From Bacillota bacterium (GTDB lineage: Bacteria; Bacillota; Clostridia; Lachnospirales; Lachnospiraceae), in NCBI GenBank assembly GCA_023442465.1, contig JAEZZQ010000030.1, positions 186,001 through 250,000 of the forward strand: DNA of 64,000 nt, in the 5' to 3' direction. Below, piece by piece: positions 8,658-17,092 of the stretch; positions within the stretch are counted from its first letter, which is position 1, and each line of letters begins with the position of its first letter. Made by a program: the position numbers and the translations under genes. The notes beneath the pieces are model-generated. The model was not told the DNA's origin, searched no databases, and was given only the letters and a program-made list of their open reading frames with translations.

Positions 8658-9406
8658 AATATAAAACAAAGATATATGGGCATCGTGGAGCGAGCCAGTA
8701 TGCTCCGGAAAATTCTCTGGAAGCATTTCAGATGGCCTATGATATGGGAGCGGACGGAATTGAGTTCGATGTACAGATGACCAAGGACGGATATCTTGTG
8801 GTCGCCCATGATGAAGAAATAAGCAGGGTATCTGATGGTAAGGGATATATTAGAGACTATAACTTGGAAGAGTTAAGAAGATTCCAATTCAATAAAATCC
8901 ATCCGGAATATGAAGAAGTTAAGATTCCGCTGCTGGAGGAAGTATTAGAACAGCTCGGTCAAAGAAAAACGAAGGATGACAAAGAGCTTCTATTTAATAT
9001 TGAATTGAAAAACAGTATATTTTCCTATGAAGGTATGGAAGAAAAGGTATTAAAAACAGTAAAGGAAAAGAAAGTATTTGGACAAACGCTATTTTCTTCC
9101 TTTTCTCATTCTTCAATGTTAAAACTTCGGGAGATAGATGTGGAAGCGAAGGTTGCATTTCTTTATTGTGACGGTATTATGGATATTGCAGATTATACGC
9201 AGAAATATAAGGTAAATACTGTTCATCCGGCATGGTATCTCCTGGATAAGGACAACACATTTGAGTCTCTTCGGGAAAGAGGAATTGAGGTAAACATTTG
9301 GACGGTAAACAGTGGGAAGGAAATAAGACGTTTTTGTGACATGGGTGTAAATGGGATTATTACTAACAGACCTGATTTAGGAAGTGAGATAAGGGATGAT
9401 AAGTGA
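8654..9406 (+). CDS. Glycerophosphodiester phosphodiesterase family protein
   Basis: 250 residues, the usual length for a cytoplasmic GDPD. Catalytic elements are visible: GHRGASQYAPENSLEAF, then GIEFDVQMTKDGYLVVAHDE and NIELK on the fourth strand, with a WTVN block near the C-terminus. These enzymes cleave glycerophosphodiesters to glycerol-3-phosphate and an alcohol. There is no signal peptide, so it acts inside the cell. In this operon it could supply glycerol-3-phosphate or another polyol phosphate to the cytidylyltransferase, or cleave a pathway intermediate. It overlaps both neighbours. Confidence 0.9.
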   Translation: MKYKTKIYGHRGASQYAPENSLEAFQMAYDMGADGIEFDVQMTKDGYLVVAHDEEISRVSDGKGYIRDYNLEELRRFQFNKIHPEYEEVKIPLLEEVLEQLGQRKTKDDKELLFNIELKNSIFSYEGMEEKVLKTVKEKKVFGQTLFSSFSHSSMLKLREIDVEAKVAFLYCDGIMDIADYTQKYKVNTVHPAWYLLDKDNTFESLRERGIEVNIWTVNSGKEIRRFCDMGVNGIITNRPDLGSEIRDDK

Positions 9407-10211
9407 TTTAGGAATAGAATGTCTGTTTGCTTTTAATATATGGGATATTAACTCTGCAAAAGCAGTCATTGATGCAGCGGCTGATAGAAAAAGGAATATT
9501 ATTCTTCAAACATCGTCTGGAGTATTTTCCCGGATGGATGCTGAGGAGACAAGAATATTTATAAAAAGCTATGCTGAAAAGAAGGAAATTAGCGTATGGC
9601 TGCATCTGGACCATTGCAAGGATATGAGAGTAATCGAAGAGGCCATATCGAAGAAATGGGATTCAGTTATGATAGATACATCCGATTTAAATATAGAGGA
9701 GAATATTGACAAAACAAGGCAAGTAATCGAGAAGGCGCATAAGGTAAACGTTCTTGTGGAAGCGGAAGTCGGGCAGATAAAAGGAATTGAGGATAATATT
9801 GCTGTACGGGATCCTCGCAAGGCAGGCAGGGAAGAAATAAGAAGATTTCTGGAGGAGACAGAAGTTGACATGTTTGCGGCGGCATTTGGTAATGCCCATG
9901 GTATGTATAAAGGGAAGCCCAAGCTAGATTATGACTTGATAGATTATGTGGCAGAGATTTCCAGGGTTCCATTTGTTGTACACGGAGGCAGCGGATTGGA
10001 AGATATGGAAATCAGGAAGTTGTCCCAAAAAGAAAATGTAAAAAAGATAAATATATCGACAGAAGTAAAACTGGCATATCGGGAAGGAATTCTAAAATCT
10101 TTAGAAGCTGGTATGCTTGAAGAGGACGGATTCCAAGCGATTTATGTAGAAAAAGCAATCCATGAGGCTATTTACCGGATGACATACAATAAAATAGGTA
10201 TTATTATATAG
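9396..10211 (+). CDS. Class II aldolase (fructose-bisphosphate aldolase family)
   Basis: 271 residues. The class II zinc aldolase pattern is present: FNIWDINSAKAVIDAA, LHLDHCKDM (catalytic Asp and zinc His), DSVMIDTSDLNIEENI, VEAEVGQIKG with ED, GNAHGMY (zinc His), and VVHGGSGL (zinc His and phosphate-binding Gly loop). The length is close to KbaY/GatY tagatose-bisphosphate aldolases. It probably makes or cleaves a sugar phosphate with dihydroxyacetone phosphate. Paired with the kinase and alcohol dehydrogenase that follow, it may yield a small hydroxyaldehyde that is then reduced. The substrate is not deducible. Overlaps the GDPD gene by 11 bases. Confidence 0.88.
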   Translation: MISDLGIECLFAFNIWDINSAKAVIDAAADRKRNIILQTSSGVFSRMDAEETRIFIKSYAEKKEISVWLHLDHCKDMRVIEEAISKKWDSVMIDTSDLNIEENIDKTRQVIEKAHKVNVLVEAEVGQIKGIEDNIAVRDPRKAGREEIRRFLEETEVDMFAAAFGNAHGMYKGKPKLDYDLIDYVAEISRVPFVVHGGSGLEDMEIRKLSQKENVKKINISTEVKLAYREGILKSLEAGMLEEDGFQAIYVEKAIHEAIYRMTYNKIGIII

Positions 10212-10226
10212 AAGAAGGATGCAGTA

Positions 10227-11759
10227 ATGAAGAATGTAATGGTTATTAATATGGGGCTGAAGAGTATAAGATGTATCGTTTTTAACGAGGCTGGGATGAA
10301 GCTTTATAATGAAGCAATTCCAATAAAAACTGCTATCAGTGCGGAGAAGGTAGAACAGGAACCGAAGGAATGGTGGCAGAGTGCCGAAAAGCTTATAGAA
10401 AGAGCTGCTTGCGAATGTAAAGGGATAGGTATAGATTACATAACGGTTACGGCATCCGCCTCGTGCCTTGTATGTGTGGATAAAGCAGGTGTTCCGCTGA
10501 CGAGGGCCTTTATGGTTTCCGATAAAAGGGCTGAAGAAGAGAGCGAATACATTTCAAGGTTGGGCGAATTTGAAAGGGTATATAAAGAAACGTTGATGGA
10601 TATGTCCGCAAGTCTCATGCTTCCGAGAATATTATGGGTAAAAAGAAATACGCCTGAGATTTTTGAGGCAACGGATAAGTTTTTAACACCGAATGATTTT
10701 ATGCTGTTTATGCTTGGTGGAGTGTATGCGACGGATTATTTTAATGCCATGAAGTATCACTATAATACACAGAAAAGGTGTTATCCGAAAAACCTTCTGG
10801 ATGAATTGGGAATTTCTGAAGACCAGCTTCCAAAGGTGATGGAACCTGGAGATACTATTGGGAAAATACGCCCGGATTTGGCTGAAAAACTTGGCGTTAA
10901 TAAAAATGCGGAAATTGTAATTTCATCTTATGATGCTATTTGCTCCTTTGTAGGAAGCGGAGCAGCAGAGGACGGAGAGGCAAGTGATGTGTCCGGTACG
11001 GTTACAGTATTGCGCGCTTTATCAAGAAACAGAAAACCTCAGAACAATCCTTTAATTTATAATCTTCCGTTCTATATGGAAGATGCTTTTATTATCGGGG
11101 GAAGTAACAATTTGGGCGGAGGGCTGATAGAATGGGTAAAGCAATGTTATTATCAGAACGAAGTATATCCTTACGAGATTATGGAGAAGGAAGCCGGAGA
11201 ATCGGTTCTGGGGGCGAGAGGTTTAATATTTCTTCCCTATTTGCTGGGAGAACGGGCGCCGGTATGGGATGATAATGCGAGGGGTGTATTTTTCGGAATA
11301 GAAAGAATGCATACCAGAAAGGATATGACGCGGGCAGTATTCGAAAGCACTGGATTTATCGATATGGACATGATAGCGGCAATCGAGCAGACAGGAATAA
11401 GGATTAAGTCGGTTCGGTTATCGGGAGGATTGGCAAGAATTAATCTTATCTCACAGATAAAAGCAGATATATTAGGCCGGGATGTTCTTGTTTTATCCGA
11501 ATTTGAGACGACGTCAACGGGTGCTGCAATGATGGTTCTGCTTGGGAAGGGATATTTTGCGGACCTAAGAGAAGCTGCAGAAAGATTTGTGTCTGTACGT
11601 ATGATAATAAAGCCAGATATGATAAATCATCAAAAGTATATGTGTATGTATGAGCTTTATAAAGACACTTACAATACAGTGAAAGAATTATATGTGAGAA
11701 GAAAAAAAATAATTAAAGAAATGGTTGACGATAGAGAAGTCAGAATTGAAAATTTATGA
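10227..11759 (+). CDS. FGGY-family carbohydrate kinase
   Basis: 510 residues, the usual length for xylulo-, glycero- or rhamnulokinases. Seen are the phosphate-1 region INMGLKSIRCIVF, the catalytic-base region ISSYDAICSFVGSGAA, DVSGTVTVL, FLPYLLGERAPVWD near residue 335, and SGGLARINLISQIKADI as the C-terminal FGGY signature. The first motif has Asn where most members have the Mg/ATP-binding Asp of DxG, so activity may be altered. It presumably phosphorylates a ketose or polyol in the operon pathway. A GAAGGA site precedes the ATG. Confidence 0.88.
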   Translation: MKNVMVINMGLKSIRCIVFNEAGMKLYNEAIPIKTAISAEKVEQEPKEWWQSAEKLIERAACECKGIGIDYITVTASASCLVCVDKAGVPLTRAFMVSDKRAEEESEYISRLGEFERVYKETLMDMSASLMLPRILWVKRNTPEIFEATDKFLTPNDFMLFMLGGVYATDYFNAMKYHYNTQKRCYPKNLLDELGISEDQLPKVMEPGDTIGKIRPDLAEKLGVNKNAEIVISSYDAICSFVGSGAAEDGEASDVSGTVTVLRALSRNRKPQNNPLIYNLPFYMEDAFIIGGSNNLGGGLIEWVKQCYYQNEVYPYEIMEKEAGESVLGARGLIFLPYLLGERAPVWDDNARGVFFGIERMHTRKDMTRAVFESTGFIDMDMIAAIEQTGIRIKSVRLSGGLARINLISQIKADILGRDVLVLSEFETTSTGAAMMVLLGKGYFADLREAAERFVSVRMIIKPDMINHQKYMCMYELYKDTYNTVKELYVRRKKIIKEMVDDREVRIENL

Positions 11760-11768
11760 GGTTGTGCT

Positions 11769-12911
11769 ATGGAAGGTTTTACTTTGGAAATACCTACAAG
11801 AATATATTTTGGAAATCATAATGTAGAAGAAGCCTTAAGGAAGGAAAGCGAGTGGCTTACTGGAAATATTATGATAGTTACAACCGGGAGAAGCTTGATA
11901 AAGTATGGTTATTTGGACGAACTGGAGAAGATTTTGGGCAAGCTTCCGAATGTAGGAGAAATTGTGATTTTTGATAAGGTAAGTGCTAATCCTAAGCTGG
12001 AAGAAATAGAAGAAGCTGTTAAAAAAGGTATGGAGAAGCAAGTAAAGGCGATTATTGGCTTCGGGGGAGGGAGTGCCTTAGATGCAGCGAAGGCAGCAGC
12101 AGTGGGAATCGGCATCCCCGGGAAACTGGAGTATTTTCTGTTGGAAGAAGTGGAACCCATGGGGAATGTACTGCCTGTTATAGCCATACCGACTACTGCC
12201 GGCAGTGGAAGTGAATTGAGTAAGGGAGCGATTGTATCCAGTCTGAAACATCGGATGAAGGGTGGAATAAGGGGCGTTGCATTATTGCCCAAAGCAGCGA
12301 TTGTTAATCCTGCATATACATGGACGGTTCCCGTTGATATTACGATGGAAACTGGTTTTGATGCCCTGGCTCATGCGATAGAATCTTATGTGGCAGTAAA
12401 GGCGAATAGCTGGTCTGATATGTTGTCTGAAAAGGTGATTAAGGTGATAGGGCAAAACCTTCCGCTGTTAAAGGAAAACATTGATAATTACGAGGCGAGA
12501 GATGCCATGAGTTATGCAAGCATGCTAATCGGAATTAACTTAGCCAATGTGGGGACATGTCTTCCGCATCGGATGCAGTATGCGGTGGGAGCCAGAACGG
12601 ATACAAGCCATGCAGCAGGTGTGGCGGCGTTATATCCGGCATGGATTCACAAACAATATGATGTAAATGACAAGAAAATAAAGGACATAATATATTGGCT
12701 TACCGGTAAGAAAATCATAACCGGCGGGGAAGCAAGAAAAGAATTGGCCGAGTTCATGAAGACAATAAATATTTTTAAGACCCTGACCTCTTTAGGGATT
12801 AATAAGGAGGATTTACCGGTGCTGACAAATCAGGTGACGGGGAATATCGGTAATGACAGATTAAGCGTACAAAAGGACATTATAGCGAGTATTTATAGCG
12901 ATTCATTATAG
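11769..12911 (+). CDS. Iron-containing alcohol dehydrogenase
   Basis: 380 residues. Group III Fe-ADH family: GFGGGSALDAAKA (NAD(P)-binding loop), PTTAGSGSEL, GFDALAHAIESYV (metal Asp and His), LPHRMQYAVG and SHAAGVAAL (remaining His ligands). It interconverts an aldehyde or ketone and an alcohol. Relatives act as propanediol oxidoreductase, glycerol dehydrogenase-like enzymes, or reductases of phosphonoacetaldehyde in headgroup pathways. Its position between kinase and nucleotidyltransferase suggests that it produces the alcohol that is later activated. Ten bases separate it from the kinase gene. Confidence 0.9.
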   Translation: MEGFTLEIPTRIYFGNHNVEEALRKESEWLTGNIMIVTTGRSLIKYGYLDELEKILGKLPNVGEIVIFDKVSANPKLEEIEEAVKKGMEKQVKAIIGFGGGSALDAAKAAAVGIGIPGKLEYFLLEEVEPMGNVLPVIAIPTTAGSGSELSKGAIVSSLKHRMKGGIRGVALLPKAAIVNPAYTWTVPVDITMETGFDALAHAIESYVAVKANSWSDMLSEKVIKVIGQNLPLLKENIDNYEARDAMSYASMLIGINLANVGTCLPHRMQYAVGARTDTSHAAGVAALYPAWIHKQYDVNDKKIKDIIYWLTGKKIITGGEARKELAEFMKTINIFKTLTSLGINKEDLPVLTNQVTGNIGNDRLSVQKDIIASIYSDSL

Positions 12912-12926
12912 AATGGGAGAGTAGAT

Positions 12927-13670
12927 ATGCAGGCAATCATTATGGCAGCAGGAAAAGGCAGCAGATTAGGAAGTCTCACAGAAAATATGCCTAAATCCTT
13001 TTTGGAAATCAAAGGTATTAAAATGATTGAATATAATATTTCCATGCTCCACTCATTTGGCATTAAGGATATTATTATTGTAACGGGCTATCAAAGCGAA
13101 CGATTTGAAGAACTAACGGAGAAGATAGAAGGGATTCGTTGTGTATTCAATCCGTTTTATGAGATGGTAAATGTATTGGGTTCATTCTATATGGCGAAGG
13201 ATTGTCTTCATGATGATTTTATCTATTTGCATGCAGATACATTATGTGCTCCTGAGATATTTAAGGCAATGCTTCGTGAAGAAGGCGATATGGTTCTGCC
13301 CGTAGATTACGGCCCATGTGATGAGGAGGCCATGAAGGTAAGGGTAAAAAGCGGAGAAATCATAGAGATAAATAAGACAATGCTGTGCGAAGCCTCAGAG
13401 GGGGAATTTATAGGAATAGCAAAAATTAGCAGAAACGTAATCGGAGAACTGCGTGAGGCAACGGCAGAATTAATGAAAGAGAAAGAATTCTCGTCCTATT
13501 TTGAAGGGGCGGTTCAGAGAGTGATCGATAAACAGTGTTTCAGCGTGAGATCAATGCCTACACAAGGATATTTTTGGAGTGAAGTAGATTTTATCGAGGA
13601 TTACAAAAAAGCAATTGCGGGGATACCGGACTCTCTCATCCAAATGGCGAGAGAGGAGTTTTCGGAATGA
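12927..13670 (+). CDS. LicC-like sugar/choline-phosphate nucleotidyltransferase
   Basis: 247 residues. NTP_transf_3 fold: AIIMAAGKGSRL as the nucleotide-binding signature, NMPKSFLEIKG with the conserved Lys, IIIVTGYQSE, HADTL as the metal Asp motif, and EVDFIEDY near the C-terminus. The length and the absence of a hexapeptide tail fit CTP:phosphocholine cytidylyltransferase (LicC) and related alcohol-phosphate cytidylyltransferases better than glucose-1-phosphate enzymes. It would activate the operon product as a CDP derivative. Its stop overlaps the start of the TagF-like transferase. Confidence 0.88.
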   Translation: MQAIIMAAGKGSRLGSLTENMPKSFLEIKGIKMIEYNISMLHSFGIKDIIIVTGYQSERFEELTEKIEGIRCVFNPFYEMVNVLGSFYMAKDCLHDDFIYLHADTLCAPEIFKAMLREEGDMVLPVDYGPCDEEAMKVRVKSGEIIEINKTMLCEASEGEFIGIAKISRNVIGELREATAELMKEKEFSSYFEGAVQRVIDKQCFSVRSMPTQGYFWSEVDFIEDYKKAIAGIPDSLIQMAREEFSE

Positions 13671-14875
13671 GAAAATTGAGCAGTGAAGAAAAGTATATAA
13701 AAAAACGAAAAAGACAAAGCTTGAGAACGAGCCTTTTCTACCATTTGCTTTGGATTTTTCCTGTTAATAGCAAAAAGATTGTTTTTACTACCTTTGAGGG
13801 GGATGGAGGATACTGCTGCAACCCTCGTTACATAGCAGAAGAATTGCTTCTAAGAAATGAGAAATTCGATATTATCTGGTTAGTTAATAATATGGAGAAG
13901 CAGTTTCCGGATGGGATAAAAAAGGTAAAAAATAATTTTTTTAATAGAGCATATCATTTAACAACGGCTAAGGTCTGGGTAGATAATAGCAGAAAGGCAT
14001 ATGGAACTGTAAAGAGAAAAAAGCAGCTTTATATACAGACATGGCATGCGGCGCTGGAATTCAAGCCTGTGGGAAAATTCAGAGGCAAGCTTTTCCCGCG
14101 TATCGCTTATCTGGTAAGCGAATATGATTCAAAGCTTGCGGATTATGTCACTTCTAACTCTGAATGGTGCACGAAGCTATATCCTGAAATGCTGCTTTAT
14201 AATGGAGATATTATCAAGACGGGTTCACCGCGCTGTGATATATTTATAAATGGGCGTAACGATATATATAAGTATATTCGCGAGAGGTATGGAATACCAT
14301 CAGATGCGAAAATAGCATTGTTCGCACCTACATTCAGGGGAGGCAGCCAGAAAGGGAGCCGTCGAGTATTTACAGAGCAATCCACAATTGATTTTAGGCG
14401 GATGGTTGATGCTCTGGAGCAGAAATTCGGAGGTACATGGTTTGTATTCCTGCGCCTGCATCCGCAGCTGGCTGCTCAGATGGATAAATTTCCATTAGAG
14501 AGCGGAGCAGCGAATATGATTGATGTGAGCCAGGCAGATGATATGAATGAGCTGGCGGCGGCTTCGGATGTATTGATTACCGATTATTCCAGCTCGGCCT
14601 TTGATGTTATAAATATGTATTTGCCTGTTTTTATCTATGCGGATGATTTAGATCAATACACAGAAGAACGCGGCAGGCTTATGTGGGATATGTATTCTTT
14701 GCCGTTTTCGGCAGCGGTAACGAATGACGGTCTGGTTAGAAATATAGAAAAGTTTGACGAGGAAGAATATCGGAGAAAAATTGATGACTTTTCGCGGGAA
14801 CATGGGGTGCTGGAAGATGGACATGCCAGTGAGAGAGTTGTAGATTTAATAGAAAAAGTTATAAGAAAACAATAA
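13667..14875 (+). CDS. CDP-glycerol glycerophosphotransferase (TagF/TagB-like)
   Basis: 402 residues, PF04464 family. Seen are KIVFTTFEGDGGY, YIQTWHA with H127 in the conserved TWH motif, KTGSPRCDIF, LFAPTFRG, LRLHPQL and ITDYSSSAFD, all family landmarks. The enzyme transfers polyol-phosphate units from a CDP donor to a glycan or lipid acceptor at the inner membrane face. A basic N-terminus (about residues 10-22) may dock to membrane. Last gene of the polyol operon and the natural consumer of the CDP-activated product; LicD upstream is the other possible consumer. Confidence 0.9.
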   Translation: MRKLSSEEKYIKKRKRQSLRTSLFYHLLWIFPVNSKKIVFTTFEGDGGYCCNPRYIAEELLLRNEKFDIIWLVNNMEKQFPDGIKKVKNNFFNRAYHLTTAKVWVDNSRKAYGTVKRKKQLYIQTWHAALEFKPVGKFRGKLFPRIAYLVSEYDSKLADYVTSNSEWCTKLYPEMLLYNGDIIKTGSPRCDIFINGRNDIYKYIRERYGIPSDAKIALFAPTFRGGSQKGSRRVFTEQSTIDFRRMVDALEQKFGGTWFVFLRLHPQLAAQMDKFPLESGAANMIDVSQADDMNELAAASDVLITDYSSSAFDVINMYLPVFIYADDLDQYTEERGRLMWDMYSLPFSAAVTNDGLVRNIEKFDEEEYRRKIDDFSREHGVLEDGHASERVVDLIEKVIRKQ

Positions 14876-14898
14876 TAGTTTAATTAAGGAGCAGACAA

Positions 14899-15870
14899 AT
14901 GAAAATATATGTATGGGGAACAGGGAGGTTAGCAGGAGAAGTAGTTGGAGATTGGATAAATGAAGAGGCTATTATTGCATTTATAGACAATGATATAAAT
15001 AAAAAAATATATATGGGAAAAGAAGTAATTAGGCCGGCTGAAATTGTTGAACGGGAATATGATGCTATTGTAGTAGCCACTATTTATTCTTTGGATATTA
15101 GAGAGCAGTGCAAAAAAATAAGGATAGATATTGATAAAGTTATTTTTTTATATAACAATTGTATTTTGAATGATATGAATAAAGACTATAACTTCATAAA
15201 TGATATTCTGGGAGAAAAGTACAGTGAAATTATAAAAAAACGTTATCATCTAATTCGTGGAATAGAAGATTCTGATTATATAACTAATGGAAATTACTAT
15301 AATACTGATTATGTACGAATTAAAACGTTTGATCTTGTTATAAAAGAAATTAAGAAAAATAACATTCTAGGTTCGGTTGCAGAGGTTGGTGTCTTTAGGG
15401 GGGAATTTGCAGAATTTATTAATGCTGCATTTCCTAATAAAAAATGTTATTTATTTGATACATTTGATGGTTTTGATGCAAACGAAGCATTAAGAGAGAA
15501 AAAAAGTGGTAATTGCAGCGAAGCTTTTATATCGGCATATAAACAAACTAATTTGGGAATCGTTTTAGAGCGTATGCCTAATATTGATATGGTTTATATT
15601 AAACAGGGATATTTTCCTGATTCTTTAGATGGCCTGGAAGACAAGTTTGCATTTGTTTCTATAGATGTTGATTTTGAACAATCAATTTATAATTCCTTAG
15701 AATATTTTTATCCAAGATTGAATGAAGGCGGATATATATTTATACATGATTATAATAGTCATCTTTCCGGAGTTGCTAAGGCAGTAAATAATTTTGAAAT
15801 CAATAATAATATTAAAATGTGCAAAGTGCCAATATGTGATGCAAGTGGAACATTGATAATAACAAAGTAA
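14899..15870 (+). CDS. Rossmann module fused to TylF-like O-methyltransferase
   Basis: 323 residues. Residues 1-90 form the recurrent Rossmann module (KIYVWGTGRLAGEV, IAFIDNDINKKIYMGK, YDAIVVATIYS). Residues about 150-323 match the TylF/macrocin O-methyltransferase family: VAEVGVFRGEFAEFIN as SAM motif, CYLFDTFDGFD, FVSIDVDFEQSIYNSLEYF with metal-binding Asp residues, and FIHDYNS. It probably methylates a sugar hydroxyl. AAGGAG lies 8 bases before the ATG. From here the DNA becomes distinctly more AT-rich and the coding style changes, suggesting a separately acquired block. Confidence 0.87.
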   Translation: MKIYVWGTGRLAGEVVGDWINEEAIIAFIDNDINKKIYMGKEVIRPAEIVEREYDAIVVATIYSLDIREQCKKIRIDIDKVIFLYNNCILNDMNKDYNFINDILGEKYSEIIKKRYHLIRGIEDSDYITNGNYYNTDYVRIKTFDLVIKEIKKNNILGSVAEVGVFRGEFAEFINAAFPNKKCYLFDTFDGFDANEALREKKSGNCSEAFISAYKQTNLGIVLERMPNIDMVYIKQGYFPDSLDGLEDKFAFVSIDVDFEQSIYNSLEYFYPRLNEGGYIFIHDYNSHLSGVAKAVNNFEINNNIKMCKVPICDASGTLIITK

Positions 15871-15900
15871 TTTTATTATTTTATATGTAGGAGATAAAAG

Positions 15901-17028
15901 ATGGAAAACAAGAAAATTAAAGTATTACATTTCTCTATAGCCAATAGTGGAGGAGGAATTACAAAGTATGCTTTAAGAATATGGAATGCAATAGATAAGG
16001 AACGTTTTCAGTGTGATTTTGCAACAATGAGCAAAAGTCTTGATTGCGCACAGGAATTAGAAAGTCAAGGATGTAAGATCCATTATATCTCCACATATAG
16101 CGAACAAGACATTCTTAAATTTGAAGAAGACATTAATAAAATCTTAGATGATGGATATGATGTAGTGCATTTACATACTAGCTGGTGGAGAGGGTTTGCC
16201 GTTGAAGAAATTGCAAAGAAAAGGGGAGTGCCTAAAGTAATTGTACACGCGCATAATACAGATGTCCATATTCCGATCGGTATAACGAGAGATGAGGCCA
16301 GGGCCCTGCATTATAGTTGGCAAAAAAGAGTAACACCTTATATTGCAACAGATTTCTGGGCTTGTGCTAGAAATGCAGCAAAATGGTTATATGGAGAAAA
16401 CATTCCTGACGAACAAATTAAAATCATTCCGAATGCTATTGAATTAGAGGAATTTTATTATAATGAAAGTATGCGTATAAGATATAGGAATGAAATGAAT
16501 TTGCAAAATCAATTTGTTGTAGGAATGATAGCCAGATTTCAGTACCAAAAAAATCATGAGTTTGCGATAGAATTTTTTAAAGAACTAAATCATAAAGTTC
16601 CTAATAGTATTCTATTATTAATAGGTATTGGAGAGCTAAAGGATGAAATGGAAGCTTTAGTTCGGAGATATCATTTGGAATCAAAAGTAATATTTTTAGG
16701 CTTAAGAAATGACGTGCAAAACTTATTACAAGCAATGGATTTATTCATATTGCCATCGAGATTTGAAGCATTAGCTCAGACGTTTGTAGAGGCACAGGCT
16801 TCGGGATTAAAATGTATTACTAGTGAGTTCGCTCCTGAGGAATCAAAAATAACAATTAATTTAGAGAGATTGCCTTTGGATATGGACTTATGGTTAGAAG
16901 AAGCGTTAAAATGGGAAGCTGGATATAAAAGAGAAAATACAAAAGAGATTATGAGAGATAAGGGCTTTGACATACGGTTTCAAATTAAAGAGATTGAAAA
17001 ATTATATACTTATAATAATAAAGTCTAA
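15901..17028 (+). CDS. GT4-family glycosyltransferase
   Basis: 375 residues, GT-B fold. The N-terminal domain has ANSGGGITKYALRIW (acceptor-side Gly loop) and VHLHTSWWRG. The C-terminal domain has VGMIARFQYQKNHEFAIEFF, LIGIGELKDEM, VIFLGLRNDVQNLLQAMDLFILPSRFEALAQTFVEAQASG, which contains the E-x7-E donor-binding pattern. A retaining transferase using a nucleotide sugar at the cytoplasmic membrane face; sugar not predictable. A good GGAG site precedes it. Very AT-rich codon use, like its neighbours to about 23 kb. Confidence 0.9.
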   Translation: MENKKIKVLHFSIANSGGGITKYALRIWNAIDKERFQCDFATMSKSLDCAQELESQGCKIHYISTYSEQDILKFEEDINKILDDGYDVVHLHTSWWRGFAVEEIAKKRGVPKVIVHAHNTDVHIPIGITRDEARALHYSWQKRVTPYIATDFWACARNAAKWLYGENIPDEQIKIIPNAIELEEFYYNESMRIRYRNEMNLQNQFVVGMIARFQYQKNHEFAIEFFKELNHKVPNSILLLIGIGELKDEMEALVRRYHLESKVIFLGLRNDVQNLLQAMDLFILPSRFEALAQTFVEAQASGLKCITSEFAPEESKITINLERLPLDMDLWLEEALKWEAGYKRENTKEIMRDKGFDIRFQIKEIEKLYTYNNKV

Positions 17029-17092
17029 ATGTAATTTGATTTATGTGTAAGTTTAATTTAGAGGGCTGGGAAAAGAAAGAGAGACTAATAAA

